DNA of 64,000 bases, from NCBI RefSeq assembly GCF_011766325.1, contig NZ_BLLG01000013.1, positions 90,929 through 154,928 of the forward strand, read 5' to 3'. Every line of letters starts with the position of its first letter. The first letter of the stretch is position 1. The notes under the pieces are model-generated. The model saw only the letters and a program-made list of their open reading frames with translations. It was not told the DNA's origin and made no database searches. The translations under genes and the position numbers were made by a program. Below, in pieces: positions 1 to 7,217 of the stretch. The DNA is from Streptomyces pacificus (GTDB lineage: Bacteria > Actinomycetota > Actinomycetes > Streptomycetales > Streptomycetaceae).

Positions 1-309
1 GAACTCGTACGCGCGCACAGGGCTGGTCGCCTCGGCGCCCAGATGCCAGGAGTGGGGGGCGTACAACCAGGACCAGCCGACGAGTTCGTTGTGCCCGAGG
101 GTCTCGATGACGGCGGCACGCGGGCCGGGCACACGCATGTCCAGGTCGACCGAGCCGGTGCGGATGACCCAGAACCGGTCGGCGCGGCCGCCCTCCTCGA
201 AGAGGCGGGTGCCCTCGGGGAAGGACACCTCCCGAGCGGAGTGCATCAGGCGCTGCCTGTGCTCGGCGGGCAGTGCCCGCAGCATTCCGGCCGTGGCGGG
301 AGCGTTCAT
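1..309 (-). CDS. cyclic-nucleotide-binding (Crp/Fnr-like) domain protein, 5' part
   Basis: Only the N-terminal 103 codons are in the window; the gene runs off the left edge. The protein begins MNAPATAGML and reads as a cNMP-binding beta-roll, with the stretches FPEGTRLFEEG and FWVIRTGSVDLDM typical of the first half of that fold, followed by GHNELVGWSWL. The ATG at 309 is preceded on the minus strand by GGAGG about 8 nt upstream. Cyclic-nucleotide-domain proteins often sit in actinobacterial dormancy/redox islands beside CBS and universal stress proteins, as here. Whether a DNA-binding domain follows cannot be seen, so a role as transcription factor or as sensor is open. Confidence 0.75.
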   Translation of the reverse strand, partial: MNAPATAGMLRALPAEHRQRLMHSAREVSFPEGTRLFEEGGRADRFWVIRTGSVDLDMRVPGPRAAVIETLGHNELVGWSWLYAPHSWHLGAEATSPVRAYEF

Positions 310-795
310 AGGGGTGCCTCCAGTCAGGGGCGTACGGACCTGCCACCTCCAGGATGGTCCCGCCCCCGGTGCCGTGACATGGGCCACCCGGCCCCATGAC
401 CGGGCCGCCCGGTACCGCTTCCGGGTCCTGCGGCACCCTGCGGCCCGTCGTACCGGCCGGAGGAACTCTTCGATGCGCAGGGCGGTCCCCGCGAGCAGGT
501 GCTGTCCTTGCGTCCCGGACGGCTCCCGGCGCCTGGGCGCCACCTCCCACGCCAACGGCGGCCTGCTGCTCCCCGAACTGCCGCTGCCCCCGCCGGAGAT
601 ACGGCGCCGGTGCAACCGGACCGCGGCCGGATCACGACCGGACCGCAACCGGCGGGGAAGCGGCTGAGAACCGGCGCGCAACCGGATCGCCCGTGCGCCG
701 GGCCGGTGGCCCCCCGGGCGGATGCCGGCGCGGGCGTGGCCGCCGGGCGCTCCGGAATCGGCGTGCGGGGTGCGGGGTGCGGGGTGCGCCGGGGG
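310..795. other. intergenic stretch with possible stress-regulator box
   Basis: There is no convincing gene. The sequence GGGCCACCCGGCCC at 381-394 sits inside a longer imperfect palindrome beginning CATGGG. It differs at two positions from the reverse complement of the 14-mer seen upstream of the stress genes further right, and lies about 72-85 nt upstream of the Crp-like start. A short tandem repeat of a 7-bp unit (TGCGGGG, about three copies) lies near 763-786, just past the CBS gene's stop. Confidence 0.4.
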
Positions 796-1479
796 TCACC
801 GCTCGGGGAGCAGATCATGGGCGGTTCGGCGGGAGGGGCGCTTCCCGGACGGGCGGGTGTCGTCGACGCGGTACGTGAGGCCGCTCAACACGCCCACCAC
901 GCCGTCCACCCGCCAGCTCAGCCGGACGGCCACCGGGATGTCGCTGCGGCGCTCCACGCGTCCCTCCAACGTGGCCGTCCCGTTGCGGACCGAGACGACG
1001 GCGCTGCGGGGCGGCAGGCACAGGGCGCTGGTCAGGACCTCGTCGACGATCTCCCGGCGGATCTCCTCGTCGGTCCGCAGGAAGACCCGCAGCAGATCAC
1101 GGCGAGTGGCGATGCCGATCAGACGGTCCTCCTCGTCCACCACAGGCAACCGTCCGATGCGGTGGCGCTCCATCACCCGCGCGGCCTCCGGGACGTGTTG
1201 CTCCGGGTGCACGGTGATCGCCGGTGTGGACATCAGCTGCCCGGCGGTCACGGCGCGGGCCCCGGCAGCGGCGGCGCGGGCCCGTCGGGCCCGCGCCGGC
1301 TGCCGGCAGACCAGGTCGGTCCCGGAGAGCACGCCGAGGACCTTGTCATCGGCGTCCACCACCGGCAGACCGCTGATCCGGTGCCGGGCCAGCAGCCCTG
1401 CCGCGTCCTTGAACGGCGTCTCCCGGTACGCCCGGATGACCTCGGGGGTCATCACCTCGCCGACCCTGGAAGTCCTCAC
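796..1479 (-). CDS. CBS-pair and BON domain protein
   Basis: This 227-aa protein has two CBS motifs (about residues 10-60 and 90-140, each with a GLPVVD or GRLPVVD core followed by a GxxxxxDL turn) and a C-terminal BON-like domain (about 145-215). CBS pairs bind adenosyl ligands; BON domains are thought to bind membranes or ligands. The GTG at 1479 was chosen because the minus strand reads GAGAAGGGAA about 7 nt upstream and the product then starts directly at VRTSRVGEVMTPEV, as usual in the family. It is divergent from the universal stress gene, and the shared intergenic region holds two copies of the candidate stress operator. The role is probably energy or redox sensing during dormancy; the ligand is unknown. 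Confidence 0.85.
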   Translation of the reverse strand: MRTSRVGEVMTPEVIRAYRETPFKDAAGLLARHRISGLPVVDADDKVLGVLSGTDLVCRQPARARRARAAAAGARAVTAGQLMSTPAITVHPEQHVPEAARVMERHRIGRLPVVDEEDRLIGIATRRDLLRVFLRTDEEIRREIVDEVLTSALCLPPRSAVVSVRNGTATLEGRVERRSDIPVAVRLSWRVDGVVGVLSGLTYRVDDTRPSGKRPSRRTAHDLLPER

Positions 1480-1933
1480 GGCGGTTCCCTTCTCCGCTGG
1501 TCTGTGGAAGGGGCCACCCGTCGTGGCCCGCGTACGGCAGCTCTCGGGCCGCACGAGGCCCCCCGGATGTGCTCCGGCGTGGGCACGCGGCCGGAAAGCC
1601 CATCGGGCGGGACGGCAGGCCCGGCCAGTGCCGGCACCGCCCCGGGCGGCCGGCCCTCGACCCTGGCTCAGCCTCCCGCACACCCGGCCGGGCGGGGCAG
1701 GGCCGACCGGCCCCGGGCTCCTCGGCGAACTTCCCTCCCCTCGCCCGGACCTGTCCGGTGACAAGACCGCCATATGCGGGACGCAGCGGCCCGCCGGCAG
1801 GGCCGGACGGTGCGCCGCCGCTGCGGGAGTGCCGGTCGGCCCTGCCGGCGGCGCCGTAAGACCCATGCAGACGAGGGGCCGCCGGAGGATTCTGGCGGGT
1901 GAGAGCAGGGGTGTACCGGATGCGGGAGGCACG
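1480..1933. promoter_or_regulatory. divergent promoter region with two 14-bp palindromic boxes
   Basis: This is the region between the divergent CBS-BON and universal stress genes. GGGCCGACCGGCCC at 1700-1713 is the exact reverse complement of the 14-mer at 3197-3210 and 6533-6546. A second copy with one mismatch (GTGCCGGTCGGCCC) lies at 1829-1842. The latter overlaps the right arm of a 15-bp inverted repeat (1791-1805 with 1837-1851, arm CCGCCGGCAGGGCCG). The boxes resemble NarL/DevR-family operators (a G-run, four variable bases, a C-run). Binding by the response regulator encoded at 3320 is inferred. Confidence 0.5.
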
Positions 1934-2812
1934 GTGAGCGGTGTGGTGGTAGTCGGGGTGGACGGGTCGGCGCCGAGCCTCGCCGCAGTCGGGGCCGCGG
2001 CACGGGAAGCGCGCTTGCGCGGGGCGGGGCTGCGGGTGGTGCACGCGTTCATCTGGCCCGCGATGCACGTGCCCCTGGGCCCGTCGCCGATGGGGCCGGC
2101 CGAGGGCGGACTCCGGAACATGGCCGACCGGTATGTGGCCGAGGCCGTCGAGCGTGCGCGCGCCGCGGAACCGGAGGTCGAGGTCAGCCATGCCGTGGTG
2201 ACGGGTGAGCCGCTGACGGTCCTGGAGACGCAGTCGCGATCGGCCGAGCTGGTGGTGGTCGGGTCCCGAGGCATGGGCGGGTTCGTCGGGCTGCTGGTCG
2301 GGTCGACGGCCGTACATCTTGCGGCATACGGCCGGTGCCCGGTGCTGGTCGTGCGTGAGCAGCCGAGTGCGGAGGGCCCCGTCGTGCTGGGCGTCGACGG
2401 CTCCACGGCGGGCCGGGCGGCGGTGGACTTCGCGTTCGCGGAGGCGGAGCTGCGGAAGGCGCCGCTGGTGGCGCTGCACGCCTGGACCACGTGGAACGCG
2501 CTGATGCCCGCGCCGAAGGACCCGTCGATGCCCTATGCGAACCCGCCGAGCGCCGTCGCCGCCGGAGAGGAGCGCCTGCTGTCCGAAGCGCTCGCCGGCT
2601 ACCAGGAGCGGTATCCGGGTGTGGTGGTGGAACACAGGACGGTGCACGGCGCGACACGGACGGCGCTGATCGAGGCGAGCCGGTCCGCCCAGCTGGTGGT
2701 GACCGGTGCCCGGGGCCGGGGTGGCTTCACCGGGCTGCTGCTCGGCTCGGTCAGCCAGGCACTGCTGCACCACGCCCACTGCTCCGTCGCCATCGTGCGC
2801 GGCAGCGAGTGA
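1934..2812 (+). CDS. tandem universal stress protein (UspA family)
   Basis: This 292-aa cytosolic protein has two complete Usp domains, about residues 1-140 and 148-290. Each opens with a VGVDGS or LGVDGS strand and ends with the ATP-binding loop (GSRGMGGFVGLLVGS and GARGRGGFTGLLLGS). Tandem Usp proteins are typical members of DevR/DosR-type regulons in actinobacteria. The GTG at 1934 follows GGGAGG by 4 nt. The upstream region carries the candidate stress-regulator boxes, and the response regulator gene lies downstream on the same strand. Confidence 0.9.
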   Translation: MSGVVVVGVDGSAPSLAAVGAAAREARLRGAGLRVVHAFIWPAMHVPLGPSPMGPAEGGLRNMADRYVAEAVERARAAEPEVEVSHAVVTGEPLTVLETQSRSAELVVVGSRGMGGFVGLLVGSTAVHLAAYGRCPVLVVREQPSAEGPVVLGVDGSTAGRAAVDFAFAEAELRKAPLVALHAWTTWNALMPAPKDPSMPYANPPSAVAAGEERLLSEALAGYQERYPGVVVEHRTVHGATRTALIEASRSAQLVVTGARGRGGFTGLLLGSVSQALLHHAHCSVAIVRGSE

Positions 2813-3319
2813 CCGTGCCCGTGCGGCGGTACACCGGCCGGGGGAGCGCACCACGCCCGCGCAGCGGTCCGTGCACGCGCCCGTGCAGCGGTCCGTGCGG
2901 GCGCCCGCGCAGCCGGACGCCCGGGCGTCCTCGCCCGTGGAGCCGCTCGGCCCCGATCCGGCAGGACCGCTCGGGCTCCCGCGACGGCCCCCCTTCCGCG
3001 ACGGCCCCCTCCCGCGTGGGCCCTTCCGCGCGAGCGCGGGCGGGAGCCGGGAGAAGGCCGGGCGCGGAGGCGGCCGGCCACGGCGGAGTCACAGGCCGGA
3101 CCGACCGCACATCGCGGCACCACCTGCCGGGCGCCTCCGCGCCCGGTGGGCGGCCGGTCTCGGTTACCTGCGGGAACGTGGGCGCCGGAGCGAAAGGGGC
3201 CGGTCGGCCCTGGCCGTTCGGCCCCGGAACCAGGCACGATCCGTGACAGGCGAGAACCGGCCCCGCAGACACGGGGGTTTCCGGTTCCCGAGACCGACGA
3301 CACAGGACTGGAGCCGTCG
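2813..3319. promoter_or_regulatory. promoter region of the response regulator with adjacent boxes
   Basis: There is no gene here. GGGCCGGTCGGCCC at 3197-3210 is followed immediately by a second, two-mismatch version (TGGCCGTTCGGCCC, 3211-3224), about 100 nt upstream of the response regulator start. This suggests autoregulation. Closer to the universal stress gene the DNA is low-complexity, with imperfect repeats around GCAGCGGTCCGTGC at 2858-2900. Confidence 0.45.
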
Positions 3320-4012
3320 ATGGCGGACAGCGAGCACCCCGGTGGCGAGGACCCGATCCGCGTCTTCCTCATGGACGACCACGAGGTGGTGCGGCGCGGT
3401 GTGCGGGACCTGCTGGACGACGAGCCGGACATCACCGTGGTCGGTGAGGCGGGCACGGCGGAGCAGGCCCTCGTGCGGGTTCCCGCGCTGCGCCCGCAGG
3501 TGGCCGTGCTCGACGTGCGCCTGCCCGACGGCGACGGTGTGACCGTCTGCCGCGAGCTGCGCTCACGCATGCCGGAACTGTCCTGTCTGATGCTGACCTC
3601 GTTCGACGACGAGGAAGCCCTGCTCGACTCGATCATGGCCGGTGCCTCCGGATATGTGCTGAAGCAGATCCAGGGCCCGGGTCTGGTCTCGGCCGTCCGT
3701 ACCGTGGCCGCCGGCCAGTCCCTGCTCGACCCGAGCGCCACCGCCAGGCTGATGACCCGGCTGCGTCAGGGCCGGGAGCCCGAGCCCGAGCCCGACGCCC
3801 TGCCGGGGCTGACCGAGCGGGAGCGGGAGATCCTGGCTCTGATCGGCGAGGGACTCACCAACCGCCAGATCGGCCGTCGGCTCTACCTCGCCGAGAAGAC
3901 GGTCAAGAACCACATCTCCCGCCTGCTGGCCAAGCTCGGCGTGGAGCGGCGCGTCCAGGCCGCGGTCATCGCCACCCAGGCGCAGGAAAGGCTGAAGCAC
4001 GACATCCACTGA
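3320..4012 (+). CDS. NarL/DevR-type response regulator (OsdR-like)
   Basis: This 230-aa protein has a receiver domain (about 12-130; acidic pocket D19-D20, phospho-acceptor D65 in VAVLDVRLPDG) and a LuxR-type helix-turn-helix (about 165-215; LTEREREILALIGEGLTNRQI then KTVKNHISRLLAKLG). The ATG at 3320 follows GGAG by about 6 nt. The neighbours (universal stress protein, CBS protein, PNPOx-like protein and a GAF sensor kinase at 7218) match the DevRS/OsdRK dormancy module, so this is the likely regulator of the 14-bp palindromes. The partner kinase is separated from it by an IS200/IS605 element. The family is certain; equivalence to OsdR is inferred from context. Confidence 0.88.
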   Translation: MADSEHPGGEDPIRVFLMDDHEVVRRGVRDLLDDEPDITVVGEAGTAEQALVRVPALRPQVAVLDVRLPDGDGVTVCRELRSRMPELSCLMLTSFDDEEALLDSIMAGASGYVLKQIQGPGLVSAVRTVAAGQSLLDPSATARLMTRLRQGREPEPEPDALPGLTEREREILALIGEGLTNRQIGRRLYLAEKTVKNHISRLLAKLGVERRVQAAVIATQAQERLKHDIH

Positions 4013-4016
4013 TCCG

Positions 4017-4034
4017 TACCCGAGATCCCGGGTA
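4017..4034. terminator. short hairpin after the response regulator gene
   Basis: TACCCG (4017-4022) pairs with CGGGTA (4029-4034) around a 6-nt loop, four bases after the response regulator stop. There is no T-tract, so this is only a possible terminator. The following 60 bases hold several GAGATC repeats of unknown meaning. Confidence 0.35.
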
Positions 4035-4147
4035 GGAGATCCCTGGTGCGGAGATCTCAGGAGTCCCGATCGCGGGCTGAGATCCCGGCGAAGGGGGACC
4101 GTCGGCGCCGCGGCGGCACCGCACCTACCTCTGATCTTGCGAGAGTG

Positions 4148-4167
4148 CCCCGGCCTTCAGGCCGGGG
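4148..4167. repeat. left-end hairpin of the IS200/IS605 element
   Basis: A perfect 8-bp inverted repeat with a TTCA loop. It closely resembles the right-end hairpin, as expected for the single-strand structures recognised by Y1 transposases. Confidence 0.65.
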
Positions 4168-4249
4168 GTGAATCGCATCTGAAGATTGCTCTGACCTCAG
4201 CTGTGGGTACGGGTCCGCGCTGTTCACCCGCACCCACGGCTGGCCGCGC

Positions 4250-4678
4250 TCAGTCCGGCCGCTTCTGCTGCGCGATGTAGTCCTTGACCACCTGGAGCGG
4301 TGCACCGTCGCACGAGCCCGCGAAGTGCGAGGGTGACCAGAACCGGCCGTGCATGATCGCCTGGTTGACCCGGCCGGTGAACTCCGCGCGCAGACGGCGG
4401 GACGAGACGCCCTTGAGGCTGTTGACCAGGCTGGCGAGCGCGACCTTCGGGGGGTGGTGCACGAGGAGGTGGACGTGGTCGCTCTCGCCGTTGAACTCCT
4501 TCAGCTCCGCGCCGAAGTCCTCGCAGACCTTGCGCATGACCTCTTCGCAGCGCGTCAGCATCTCGTCGTTCATGACTCCACCCCGGTATTTCGTGACGAA
4601 TACCAAGTGTGCGTGCACGTGGTAGACGACTGTTCGACCCCTGCGGATATCGGGGTTCGGTTTCCATCGTGGTGACAT
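4250..4678 (-). CDS. tnpA: IS200-type Y1 (HUH) transposase TnpA
   Basis: This 142-aa protein is the usual length for IS200/IS605 TnpA. It carries the HUH metal motif (H68 and H70 in SDHVHLLVHHPP) and the catalytic tyrosine Y134 in VVKDYIAQQ. It cuts and rejoins single-stranded element ends at the subterminal hairpins. It begins 23 nt from the divergent tnpB start, so the two promoters overlap. No frameshift or missing catalytic residue is seen. Confidence 0.93.
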   Translation of the reverse strand: MSPRWKPNPDIRRGRTVVYHVHAHLVFVTKYRGGVMNDEMLTRCEEVMRKVCEDFGAELKEFNGESDHVHLLVHHPPKVALASLVNSLKGVSSRRLRAEFTGRVNQAIMHGRFWSPSHFAGSCDGAPLQVVKDYIAQQKRPD

Positions 4679-4701
4679 AGGCCAACGGTAGAGTGATCGT
4701 T

Positions 4702-5931
4702 GTGCAGCTCAGGTACAGCTTCCGCGTGTACCCCAGCGCCGGTCAGCGCACGGCGTTGGCGAGGGCGTTCGGGTGTGCTCGGGTCGTCTTCAACGACGCG
4801 TTGCGCGTCCGCGAGGAGGCCCGCGCAGCGGGGCTGCCGTTCGTCACCCCGGCGGAGCTGTCCAAGCGCCTCACCGCCGTCAAGAAGACCCCGGAGCGGG
4901 CCTGGCTCGGCCGGGTTTCGGCGGTGGTCCTCCAGCAGTCCCTGCGGGACCTGGACACCGCGTACCGGAACTTCTTCGACGGGCTGAAGGGCAAGCGCCC
5001 GCGCATGGGAGCCCCGCGCTTCAAATCGAGGCGGGACAACCGGCAGTCGATCCGCTTCACCGCGAACGCGGCCTGGCACATCACGCCGGGCGGGAAGCTG
5101 CGCCTGCCGAAGATCGGCGACCTCACGGTCAGGTGGTCCCGCGCGCTGCCGTCCACCCCGACCACCGTGACCGTGGTCAAGGACGCGGCCGGCCGGTACT
5201 TCGCGAGCTTCGTCGTCGAGACGGACGCCTGCGAGGTCCTTCCGGAGACGATGCCCGAGGTGGGCATCGACCTCGGCCTCGGGCACTTCGCCGTTCTCTC
5301 CGACGGCCGGAAGATCGGCAGCCCCCGCTTCCTGCGCCGGGCCGAGAAGCGCCTGAAGAACGCCCAACGCGCCCTCTCGCGCAAGGAGAAGGGCAGCAGC
5401 AACCGGAACAAGGCCCGGCTTGAGGTCGCCCGCGCTCACGCGCAGGTGGCCGACGCACGCCGCGAGTTCCACCACCAGCTCTCGACGAAGATCATCCGCG
5501 AGAACCAAGCGGTTGCCGTCGAGGACCTGGCGGTGAAGGGACTCGCCCGTACACGCCTGGCCAAGTCCGTGCACGACGCCGGATGGTCGGCGTTCGTGTC
5601 CATGCTGGAGTACAAAGCCGCCCGGTACGGCCGCACCTTCGTGAAGATCGGCCGCTTCGAGCCGACCTCCCAGGTGTGCTCCGCGTGCGGCGTCAAGGAC
5701 GGCCCCAAGCCCCTCGGTGTCCGCGAGTGGACATGCGGGGCGTGCGGGACCGTGCTGGACCGGGATGTGAACGCGGCGGTCAACGTCGCCAAGGCCGCCG
5801 CACTGGCGGTGTCAGCCAGTGGAGCGCAGGTAAGACGGGCACCCGTGCCCGCACCGCGCAGCGAAGCAGGAACCCACCCGAAGCGACCCACACAGCCCGT
5901 GTGGGAGCAGGCGGGAATCCCGGGCCTTTAG
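4702..5931 (+). CDS. tnpB: RNA-guided TnpB nuclease of the IS200/IS605 element
   Basis: This 409-aa protein has an N-terminal helix-rich region and a split RuvC nuclease: D190 in VGIDLGLGHFAVL, E274 in AVEDLAVKGL and D355 in LDRDVNAAVNV. A CxxC/CxxC zinc ribbon (CSACG and CGACG) lies between the last two. TnpB proteins use an RNA from the element's right end to cut the vacated donor site. The GTG at 4702 gives the family-typical start MQLRYSFRVYP; an in-frame GTG at 4693 is possible. All catalytic residues are present, so the protein is probably functional. Confidence 0.92.
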   Translation: MQLRYSFRVYPSAGQRTALARAFGCARVVFNDALRVREEARAAGLPFVTPAELSKRLTAVKKTPERAWLGRVSAVVLQQSLRDLDTAYRNFFDGLKGKRPRMGAPRFKSRRDNRQSIRFTANAAWHITPGGKLRLPKIGDLTVRWSRALPSTPTTVTVVKDAAGRYFASFVVETDACEVLPETMPEVGIDLGLGHFAVLSDGRKIGSPRFLRRAEKRLKNAQRALSRKEKGSSNRNKARLEVARAHAQVADARREFHHQLSTKIIRENQAVAVEDLAVKGLARTRLAKSVHDAGWSAFVSMLEYKAARYGRTFVKIGRFEPTSQVCSACGVKDGPKPLGVREWTCGACGTVLDRDVNAAVNVAKAAALAVSASGAQVRRAPVPAPRSEAGTHPKRPTQPVWEQAGIPGL

Positions 5932-5963
5932 GCCCGGGAGGATGTCAACCCGATGAGTTCCGC
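5830..5963 (+). ncRNA. candidate omega-RNA (reRNA) with adjacent guide
   Basis: In characterised TnpB systems the guide RNA scaffold overlaps the 3' end of tnpB and the right-end hairpin, and the guide is the host DNA just past the element. Here the strong hairpin at 5918-5939 overlaps the tnpB stop and the putative tip GTCAA ends near 5947. The first about 16 flanking bases (about 5948-5963) would then be the guide. The 5' limit is arbitrary and expression is not shown. Confidence 0.35.
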
Positions 5964-6073
5964 GACTGCGCGGTCGGACGGCAGTACCGGCCGTCCGAGC
6001 GCGCGCCGGCGCTTCCGGGCAGCCGCAAAGAGGCCCTGCCCGGCAGGTCCGCCGAACCCGCGCCCGGGCCATC

Positions 6074-6496
6074 TCACCGCGCGCCGGGTGTTCCCTTGAG
6101 TTCGCGTCCGGTGACCATCTCCGAGTCGATGCGCACGAACACGCCGTCCCGCAACGGCATCCAGGACCTGGGGCCGGTCTGTGTCAGCCGCTCGTGCTCG
6201 GCGGGATCGGTCACCACGGTGGCCAGCCCGGTGACGACCACACTCCAGCCGGACCGGGTCGCCGCGTCGAACTCGTCGGCCTCGAAGGCGATTACGGTGC
6301 CGTCGACGGCCCGTACGAGATCCGAGGCAGACGAGGTGCACGTCAGCACGGACGCGTCGGTGTCCAGGTGGAAGTTGACGGGGAGGACCGCGGGCAGTGC
6401 CTGCCGGGTGTACACCACACGGCCCACCGGCACCCTCGCCAGCAGCCGCAGGCACTCCTGGCGGTCGAGTACGCGAAAGCCGTCTGTCTGGAACAT
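6074..6496 (-). CDS. PNPOx-like flavin/F420-binding split-barrel protein
   Basis: This 140-aa protein belongs to the pyridoxamine 5'-phosphate oxidase-like superfamily. The segments CLRLLARVPVGRVVYTRQALPAVLPVNF and WSVVVTGLATVV are characteristic of the short actinobacterial members that accompany DevR/DosR genes. It probably binds a flavin-type cofactor or heme in the cytosol; the reaction is unknown. The ATG at 6496 follows GGGAGG by 11 nt on the minus strand. A perfect 18-bp-arm palindrome containing the candidate stress operator lies 25-62 nt upstream. Confidence 0.82.
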   Translation of the reverse strand: MFQTDGFRVLDRQECLRLLARVPVGRVVYTRQALPAVLPVNFHLDTDASVLTCTSSASDLVRAVDGTVIAFEADEFDAATRSGWSVVVTGLATVVTDPAEHERLTQTGPRSWMPLRDGVFVRIDSEMVTGRELKGTPGAR

Positions 6497-6520
6497 CGGT
6501 CCATGGTCCTCCCGGGGGCC

Positions 6521-6558
6521 GTGAGGGGGGTAGGGCCGGTCGGCCCTACCCCCCTCAC
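6521..6558. promoter_or_regulatory. perfect 38-nt palindrome containing the 14-bp stress box
   Basis: Eighteen-base arms (6521-6538 and 6541-6558) are perfectly complementary around a 2-nt centre. The core GGGCCGGTCGGCCC (6533-6546) is identical to the box at 3197-3210. The palindrome lies between the start of the PNPOx-like gene (minus) and the hypothetical gene on the plus strand. It fits an operator for a dimeric NarL/DevR-type regulator; a structured 5' leader is an alternative. Confidence 0.6.
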
Positions 6559-6625
6559 GAACGACGGTGCGCCTTCGGGCCGTCCGGACCACTCGCGCCC
6601 GGTTGCGGTGGAGGTCACTCGAAAC

Positions 6626-7084
6626 GTGACGGTCGCCGCCGTGGAGGTCGCCAGCCCGTACCTCAGGGACGGGACGCGCCGCTTCGAGGAGAAGCTGCGG
6701 CGCAGGCCCAAGGACATCCCGGCCGCCGAGGTGGTGCAGGACTGCCCCGAGCGGCTGACTGCGTCTGGTCTCCGGCCGGTGACCACCGCCGCCAACGGCC
6801 GCGCCCAAGTGGATCTCTTCCTGTGTGCCGATCAGGGTGACACCGACGTTCAGGCCGCTCTGGAGCGGATCAACACGCGGATGGCCGAGACATACGGCAT
6901 CGCCGCGCACTACTCCGCCGGCCTGCCCGCAGCAGACGTTGCCGGCGAAGCCATGCGCCAGGCCCTGGCGGCAGCCGCGCCCGGCTACATCGCTGCCGCC
7001 CTCGAACGCCTCGCGTTCGAAGACGAGTTCGCCCTGACCCCCGGCCTCACCGTCGGCACCTGCATCGCCTTCGCCGCCGCCTGA
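6626..7084 (+). CDS. hypothetical protein in the stress island
   Basis: I do not recognise this 152-aa open frame. It starts at a GTG 11 nt after GGAGG (6610-6614), is divergent from the PNPOx-like gene, and has no signal peptide or membrane segment. The sequence is mixed and protein-like (for example PKDIPAAEVVQDC and AALERINTRMAETYGI) rather than the Arg/Pro-rich output of shadow frames. It ends in TVGTCIAFAAA. Its place between two stress-island genes suggests co-regulation through the palindrome at 6521. An earlier GTG at 6608 is possible. Confidence 0.5.
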   Translation: MTVAAVEVASPYLRDGTRRFEEKLRRRPKDIPAAEVVQDCPERLTASGLRPVTTAANGRAQVDLFLCADQGDTDVQAALERINTRMAETYGIAAHYSAGLPAADVAGEAMRQALAAAAPGYIAAALERLAFEDEFALTPGLTVGTCIAFAAA

Positions 7085-7217
7085 CCGTTCCCGCCCCGGT
7101 GCACCTCACCCTTGGGATCGAGGCCCGGGGTGCCCGGCCTCCCGTCTACGATCCCGCCGCGATGGACGAGATGAAGCAGCCCGAGCGAGGGGCACGCGCC
7201 TCGCTCGGGCAACGGGG

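Larger units (their letters stand above)
4130..5947. mobile_element. IS200/IS605-family element with divergent tnpA and tnpB
   Basis: The element contains a Y1 transposase and a TnpB nuclease gene transcribed divergently and bounded by subterminal hairpins, as in IS605-type elements, rather than terminal inverted repeats. The left hairpin has an 8-bp stem, CCCCGGCC (4148-4155) with GGCCGGGG (4160-4167), and a TTCA loop. The right hairpin has a 9-bp stem (5918-5926 with 5931-5939) and a TTTA loop that overlaps the tnpB stop codon. The right tip is probably around GATGTCAA (5941-5948). The left tip is not resolved to the base. Both genes look intact, so the element may be active. Confidence 0.8.

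Noticed and set aside
310..878. Overlapping open frames on both strands between the Crp-like and CBS genes
   Set aside because: The translations are Arg/Pro/Gly-rich with no ribosome-binding sites and no family features; typical noise in GC-rich DNA.
5948..6073. Coding remnant between the IS element and the PNPOx-like gene
   Set aside because: A short minus-strand frame is open here but has no start signal or recognisable motif; it may be host spacer DNA.
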